Assembly: GCA_020060385.1 (NCBI GenBank) | Contig: JAGVAH010000028.1 | Span: forward strand, 1-64,000 | Reading direction: 5' to 3' | DNA from: Syntrophobacterales bacterium | GTDB lineage: Bacteria; Desulfobacterota; Desulfobaccia; Desulfobaccales; 0-14-0-80-60-11 | Length of the DNA stretch: 64,000 nucleotides | Shown here: one piece after another, positions 60,337-64,000 of the stretch | Numbering within the stretch: position 1 is the first letter of the stretch | Layout of the letters: every line of letters begins with the position of its first letter | Position numbers and translations under genes: made by a program | The notes under the pieces: model-generated | What the model saw: the letters and a program-made list of their open reading frames with translations, nothing else | What the model was told of the DNA's origin: nothing | The model's database searches: none

Positions 60337-61722
60337 ATGAAAAGGTTTAGGTTTTTTAACGGTCCCCCAGGGGAACGGGGCTCCATTACCCCGATCGTCG
60401 CCTTGGGCCTGCTGGCCTTTGCTGGGTTTATGGCTCTGTCCATCGACCTGGGCCAGCTTTACATGGTGAAGAACGAGGTGCAAAACGTGGCGGATGCCGC
60501 GGCCCTGGCGGCCGCCAAGAAGCTGATCCAGGACAAAAACAGCGACGGAGTGGCGGAAGTCTACTGCGCGGAGGCCATCCAGACCGCCATTGACTATGCC
60601 AAAGAAAATTGCTCTTTCGGAGTCACGTCACCCATCACCATCACCGCCGCGGATGTCACCATCGGCAAATGGAATCTGGTCACCAAGCAGTTCGATGCCA
60701 CCGGCTGCACCGACGGCACCACCACCCCCATCCAGGTTAATGCCGTGCGGGTGAACGTCAACCGGGGCGGAGGGGAAGGGGGCAACGACAAGGTTTCCAC
60801 CTTTTTCGGCAGTGTGCTGGGCGTGGGCGAGAAGGATAAGGATGAAGAGGGAAAGCTGATAGAAAGCAGCCCCAACAAACTGAGCGTCGCCGCTTCCTCG
60901 GTGGCCATGCTGGGGCTGGCGGGCACCAGCGCCCTGGATCTCCCCTTCGCGGTGTCCACCAATTGGCCCGCGGGAGGAACGCCCCTGACCTATAACGGCA
61001 TCCAGCGCATCCTGGAGAAGTTCGCTCCCACCCCGGCCTATGCCAGTGATCCCCAAACGTACACCTGGAAGGATCTGGGAGGCAGCAACCTGGACACCAC
61101 CCGGGCCACCTTTGTCATGCCCCTATACTCGGAGCGCACCAGCCTGACCAAACTGCAGCAGTACATTAAGGGGCCGAACACTTCTGGAGGACTGCAGTAC
61201 CCCCAGGTGACGGTGGGTCAGAAGGTCTATCCCATCAGCGAATATCTCTGGGGGTCTAATATCAAAAACAATTTCACCTACTGGAAAACCCGGTTCAACG
61301 CCGTGGATAAATCCAAGACGAACGGCAAGTGGCGGGTGACTGCGGCGGTCTATAGCACTACCCCGGTAACCTCGGCCCTGCCCCAGAATTCCTGGTTTAA
61401 GCTGGCCTCCAGGCTCTTGCCCGGAGTCTCCCAGGCCCATGCCTGCATGTCTTACACCGTGCCCGCGGTCTATGTCCAGGGTTTCATCGAATTGGATGTG
61501 ACGAATATTGTGTGTCCTTCCAACTGCACCACCGGCGATCAATCATATTCCTCCAGCTGCCGGAACCAATGCTATGCCACCGTTGAGGTGCCGTTGAATC
61601 AGAACACCGTCAGCACGGATGCGGGGAGCAACCCCATTCCTTATCAAAAGGACTACAAGGACATGAATAGCTCGGCCAACAAGGTGGGAGTCTTTGCCTC
61701 GGTGCCGCGGCTGGTAAAATGA
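60337..61722 (+). CDS. TadG-like pilus assembly / surface protein
   Basis: This protein of about 461 residues starts at ATG 60337, 8 bases after GGAGG; ATG 60331 is too close to it. The N-terminus GERGSITPIVALGLLAFAGFMALSIDLGQLYMVKNEVQNVADAAALAAAKKL is the Tad (TadG) signature: one membrane helix followed by the DAAALAAA helix. The periplasmic part has beta-rich and Cys-containing segments (CPSNCTTGDQSYSSSCRNQC) and no von Willebrand domain that I can see. It follows tadE by 63 bases under the same c-di-GMP riboswitch. Confidence 0.87.
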   Translation: MKRFRFFNGPPGERGSITPIVALGLLAFAGFMALSIDLGQLYMVKNEVQNVADAAALAAAKKLIQDKNSDGVAEVYCAEAIQTAIDYAKENCSFGVTSPITITAADVTIGKWNLVTKQFDATGCTDGTTTPIQVNAVRVNVNRGGGEGGNDKVSTFFGSVLGVGEKDKDEEGKLIESSPNKLSVAASSVAMLGLAGTSALDLPFAVSTNWPAGGTPLTYNGIQRILEKFAPTPAYASDPQTYTWKDLGGSNLDTTRATFVMPLYSERTSLTKLQQYIKGPNTSGGLQYPQVTVGQKVYPISEYLWGSNIKNNFTYWKTRFNAVDKSKTNGKWRVTAAVYSTTPVTSALPQNSWFKLASRLLPGVSQAHACMSYTVPAVYVQGFIELDVTNIVCPSNCTTGDQSYSSSCRNQCYATVEVPLNQNTVSTDAGSNPIPYQKDYKDMNSSANKVGVFASVPRLVK

Positions 61723-61808
61723 TGATTTGAGGTCATCGAGTTTGCCGGTGAGAGACTTACCCACTCTCACCATTTTCTCCCTCCGGGCGGGGGCGGGAGA
61801 AGGCAAGC

Positions 61809-61848
61809 GGGGGAGACAGCCTTGGGGCTGCCTCCCCCGGGTTTTTTT
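61809..61848 (+). terminator. Rho-independent terminator after tadG-like gene
   Basis: GGGGGAGACAGCC (61809-61821) pairs with GGCTGCCTCCCCC (61826-61838) with one mismatch, followed by GGG and seven T. It also separates the convergent MgtC-like gene. Confidence 0.9.
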
Positions 61849-61850
61849 CT

Positions 61851-62528
61851 TTAACTGACGTCCACCCGTTTGATGCCCTCCAAGGTAAAGACTTCCTGCA
61901 CGGCCTGGCGCTGGGGGTGTACGGCCCGCTGCCTGAGGAGGAAGGTCATGGTCACTTCCTCCTTTTCCCGGTCCTTGCCCATACCGGAATTGACCACCTT
62001 GAAGCCGTGGAGGTCAATGATCTCCTGGACGCGTTCCACCTGCCCGGGCAGGTCTTGGGAAACCACGACCAACTCCTGATACCAATCCCGGCGCAATCTT
62101 TTCTCCACCGGCTTCAACCCTACAAGGGCAAGCACGGTAATAGCCGCCACCGCGCCGCCATAGAAATAGAAGCCGGCGCCCACGGTCAGGCCCACGGCGC
62201 AGACCACCCAGACGCAGGCCGCGGTGGTCAAACCCCGGATGGTGTCTTTACTGCGGATGATCACCCCGGCCCCCAGGAAGCCGATGCCGGTGATGGCCTG
62301 GGCGGCGATGCGCCCCGGATCCACCTGCAGGTTGATCCCTGGAACCCCGCCCTGATATTTGTGGAAAAGGTACTCGGAGACCAGCATGATCAAGGCGGAG
62401 CCCAAGGAGAGGAGGAGATAGGTGCGCACCCCCGCAGGCCGGCCGTGCATTTCCCTCTCCAGGCCCACGGCCCCTCCCAGGAAGGACGCCAGGAGCAGCC
62501 GAAAGATGACTTCCAGGTCAGTGATCAT
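61851..62528 (-). CDS. MgtC/SapB-family membrane protein
   Basis: This is a 225-residue inner-membrane protein. The N-terminal MgtC domain has LLLASFLGGAVGLEREMHGRPAGVRTYLLLSLGSALIMLVSEY, QAITGIGFLGAGVIIR and IRGLTTAACVWVVCAVGLTVGAGFYF, about five helices. The C-terminal 75 residues form an ACT-like cytoplasmic domain. Relatives affect growth at low magnesium and inhibit ATP synthase in pathogens; the role in environmental bacteria is unclear. Its start overlaps the lpxI stop (ATGA). Confidence 0.93.
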   Translation of the reverse strand: MITDLEVIFRLLLASFLGGAVGLEREMHGRPAGVRTYLLLSLGSALIMLVSEYLFHKYQGGVPGINLQVDPGRIAAQAITGIGFLGAGVIIRSKDTIRGLTTAACVWVVCAVGLTVGAGFYFYGGAVAAITVLALVGLKPVEKRLRRDWYQELVVVSQDLPGQVERVQEIIDLHGFKVVNSGMGKDREKEEVTMTFLLRQRAVHPQRQAVQEVFTLEGIKRVDVS

Positions 62529-63337
62529 GTGGCTTCAACCCCCCAGACGGCTATGCCGGCCCGGTCAGCCTCCTGAAGCATCTCGGCCCGGTCGAACATC
62601 AGGCTCTTGCCCGCTTCCACGGCCAAGACCGCGGCCCGCACTGCCGCCATGGTCTGGATGGTCTCCCGGCCCACCGCGGGGACATCAAACCGCAGATCCT
62701 GGTCGGGCTTGCTCACCTTGACCACCACCGCGCCGGGCCCGGCCAGCAGCCCGCCCCGGCGGATGGCCTCATCCGTGCCTTCAATGGCCTCCAGGGCCAC
62801 TACCACCTGGCGGCGCACCACCACGCACTGGCCGATATCCAGGCGGCCGATCTCCTTGGCCGCCTTAAACCCGTAATCGATGTCCCGGCGTTCTTCGGGA
62901 TTAGGGGCGCGGCGGCTCAATTGGCCCGGAGAGGCCAGAATTTCTTCCATGAACAGGGTGGAAGGCGCGATCTGGATGCCTTCTCCCTCCAGTTCCGCGG
63001 CCACGGCCCGGAGCAGCCGGTCGTCTTTGCCCGCGCCCACCCGGCGGATGAGGCTGAGGGCCCGAAGATCCGGGCGGAAGTGGCGGAAGAGGCGGCCCCG
63101 GGTGATGCCGCCCACCATCACGGCTTGGCTCACCCCCTCTTTTTTAAAGATGCGGATGATCTTGCCCAGCTGGCCCACGTAAATCCAATGGCAGCGATGC
63201 ACCAGAGACGCCAACGCCGGGTCAGTCTCACCCTGATGCGCCACGGCAATGACCTGGAAGCCTTGATTTCTGGCGGCTTCCGCAAAGAGGAGGGGGAACT
63301 GGCCCTTACCCGCGATTAAGCCGATGTTCTCGGACAT
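62525..63337 (-). CDS. lpxI: UDP-2,3-diacylglucosamine diphosphatase LpxI
   Basis: This is a 270-residue enzyme of lipid A synthesis, hydrolysing UDP-2,3-diacylglucosamine to lipid X and UMP. It is the LpxI type, unrelated to LpxH. Signatures are IGLIAGKGQFPLLFAEAARNQGFQVIAVAHQGETDP, VSQAVMVGGITRGRLF, GAGKDDRLLRAVAAELEGEGIQI, IGQCVVVRRQVVVALEAIEGTDEAIRRGG, and the C-terminal KPDQDLRFDVPAVGRETI. It overlaps the end of lpxA by 32 bases and the start of the MgtC-like gene by 4, so the three form one operon. Confidence 0.95.
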   Translation of the reverse strand: MSENIGLIAGKGQFPLLFAEAARNQGFQVIAVAHQGETDPALASLVHRCHWIYVGQLGKIIRIFKKEGVSQAVMVGGITRGRLFRHFRPDLRALSLIRRVGAGKDDRLLRAVAAELEGEGIQIAPSTLFMEEILASPGQLSRRAPNPEERRDIDYGFKAAKEIGRLDIGQCVVVRRQVVVALEAIEGTDEAIRRGGLLAGPGAVVVKVSKPDQDLRFDVPAVGRETIQTMAAVRAAVLAVEAGKSLMFDRAEMLQEADRAGIAVWGVEAT

Positions 63338-64000
63338 CCGCTGGCAACAGCCCCCGTTCTGAGGATTCCAGGAAACGGAGCAAATGTTGAACTTCCGGAG
63401 TTTGGGGAATTTCTTGTTGAATCCGGGCCATAGCCTCTTTCTGTTTCAGTTCCGAGAGGAACAAGAACTCATAGGCCCGCTTTAGATTCTGGATGGTGGC
63501 GTCGCCAAAGCCCAGACGCTTCAGTCCCACCAGGTTCAGGCCCACTATTTTGGCGCGGTTGCCCACGGCCATGGCATAAGGGGGGACATCCCGGTGCACT
63601 GCCGAGCACCCGCCGATGAAGGCATGGCGGCCGATACGGCAGAACTGGTGCACCGCGGAGAGGCCACCCAGATTGGCGTGGTCTTCCACGGTTATATGCC
63701 CGCCCAGGGTGGCGACGTTGGACATGATGATCCCATTGCCCACCTGGCAGTCGTGGGCGATATGGGTGTAAGCCAGAAACAGGTTGCCGTTGCCGACGCT
63801 GGTGACGCCGCCGCCCCCCGCGGTGCCCCGGTGCATGGTGGCGAATTCCCGGATGGTGTTGTCATCGCCGATGACCAGCCGGGATTCTTCCCCCTTGAAC
63901 TTCAGGTCTTGGGGGATCTCCCCCAACACCGCGAACTGGAAAATGCGGCACCGGGCCCCGATGGTGGTAAAATCACGGATTACCACGTGGGGGCCGATTT
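63306..64000 (-). CDS. lpxA: UDP-N-acetylglucosamine acyltransferase LpxA (5' end cut off)
   Basis: The gene runs off the right edge; about 231 codons are visible of an expected 255-270. It is a left-handed beta-helix hexapeptide-repeat enzyme adding the first acyl chain in lipid A synthesis. Visible motifs are IGPHVVIRDFTTIG, AVLGEIPQDLKFKGEESRLVIGDDNTIREFATMHRGT, the catalytic His in YTHIAHDCQVGNGIIMSN, and GGLSAVHQFCRIGRHAFIGGCSAVHRDVPPYAMAVGN. The C-terminal helical domain is complete. It is the first visible gene of the lpxA-lpxI-mgtC-like operon. Confidence 0.96.
   Translation of the reverse strand, partial: IGPHVVIRDFTTIGARCRIFQFAVLGEIPQDLKFKGEESRLVIGDDNTIREFATMHRGTAGGGGVTSVGNGNLFLAYTHIAHDCQVGNGIIMSNVATLGGHITVEDHANLGGLSAVHQFCRIGRHAFIGGCSAVHRDVPPYAMAVGNRAKIVGLNLVGLKRLGFGDATIQNLKRAYEFLFLSELKQKEAMARIQQEIPQTPEVQHLLRFLESSERGLLPADVREHRLNRG

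Overview
The window looks like the chromosome of a sulfate-reducing member of the Desulfobacterota. This rests on a complete dissimilatory sulfate-activation and APS-reduction module (sat, aprBA, qmoABC), high GC, lipid A genes (lpxA, lpxI) and a very large two-component repertoire. A Desulfobacca-like lineage is my guess from gene style only; no ribosomal RNA is present to confirm it. I see no phage, insertion-sequence transposase, CRISPR array, rRNA or tRNA.

Region 1 (about 130-17,300, all minus strand) is a signalling block. In transcription order it encodes a secreted PstS-like binding protein, a 2,379-residue membrane histidine kinase with 14 PAS domains, an NtrC-type sigma54 activator, a receiver/kinase protein behind a near-consensus sigma54 promoter with two palindromic upstream sites, a zinc-binding (CZB) chemoreceptor, CheW, a MerR-like regulator and a diguanylate cyclase. 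The likely flow is ligand to binding protein to kinase to sigma54 activator to the downstream receiver/kinase gene.

Region 2 (17,500-22,450) holds a frameshifted SAM hydrolase gene, a secreted Kelch-propeller protein with duplicated BACON-type domains, a small Cys/His-rich protein, and a fusion of a ferritin-like half-domain to a class III nucleotide cyclase.

Region 3 (22,450-31,240) is the energy core. A sat promoter region carries a perfect CRP/FNR-type palindrome, followed by sat-aprB-aprA and a strong terminator, then qmoA-qmoB-qmoC and a second strong terminator. Together these activate sulfate to APS, reduce APS to sulfite and link that step to the quinone pool.

Region 4 (31,340-46,700) mixes a secreted carbohydrate-type protein, a cysteine-cluster protein, a CoA-binding protein, a second large set of sensor kinases, receivers and a receiver-cyclase, the ComM-like ATPase, cytidine deaminase and a frameshifted small gene.

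Region 5 (46,760-64,000) is mostly housekeeping: PBP1A, two-subunit class I fumarase, a soluble kinase, a flavoprotein, LarB, a GT21 (HpnI-like) glycosyltransferase, a HAD hydrolase, a thioredoxin-like protein and a D,D-carboxypeptidase. A c-di-GMP-I riboswitch with a terminator stands ahead of tadE/tadG-like pilus genes. The window ends with MgtC-like, LpxI and LpxA (cut by the window end).

Two genes are broken by single-base deficits in homopolymer runs (18,164-18,167 and 46,520-46,525) and one kinase has an in-frame TGA near a likely ancestral start (42,799). These may be real decay or assembly indels; read data would decide.
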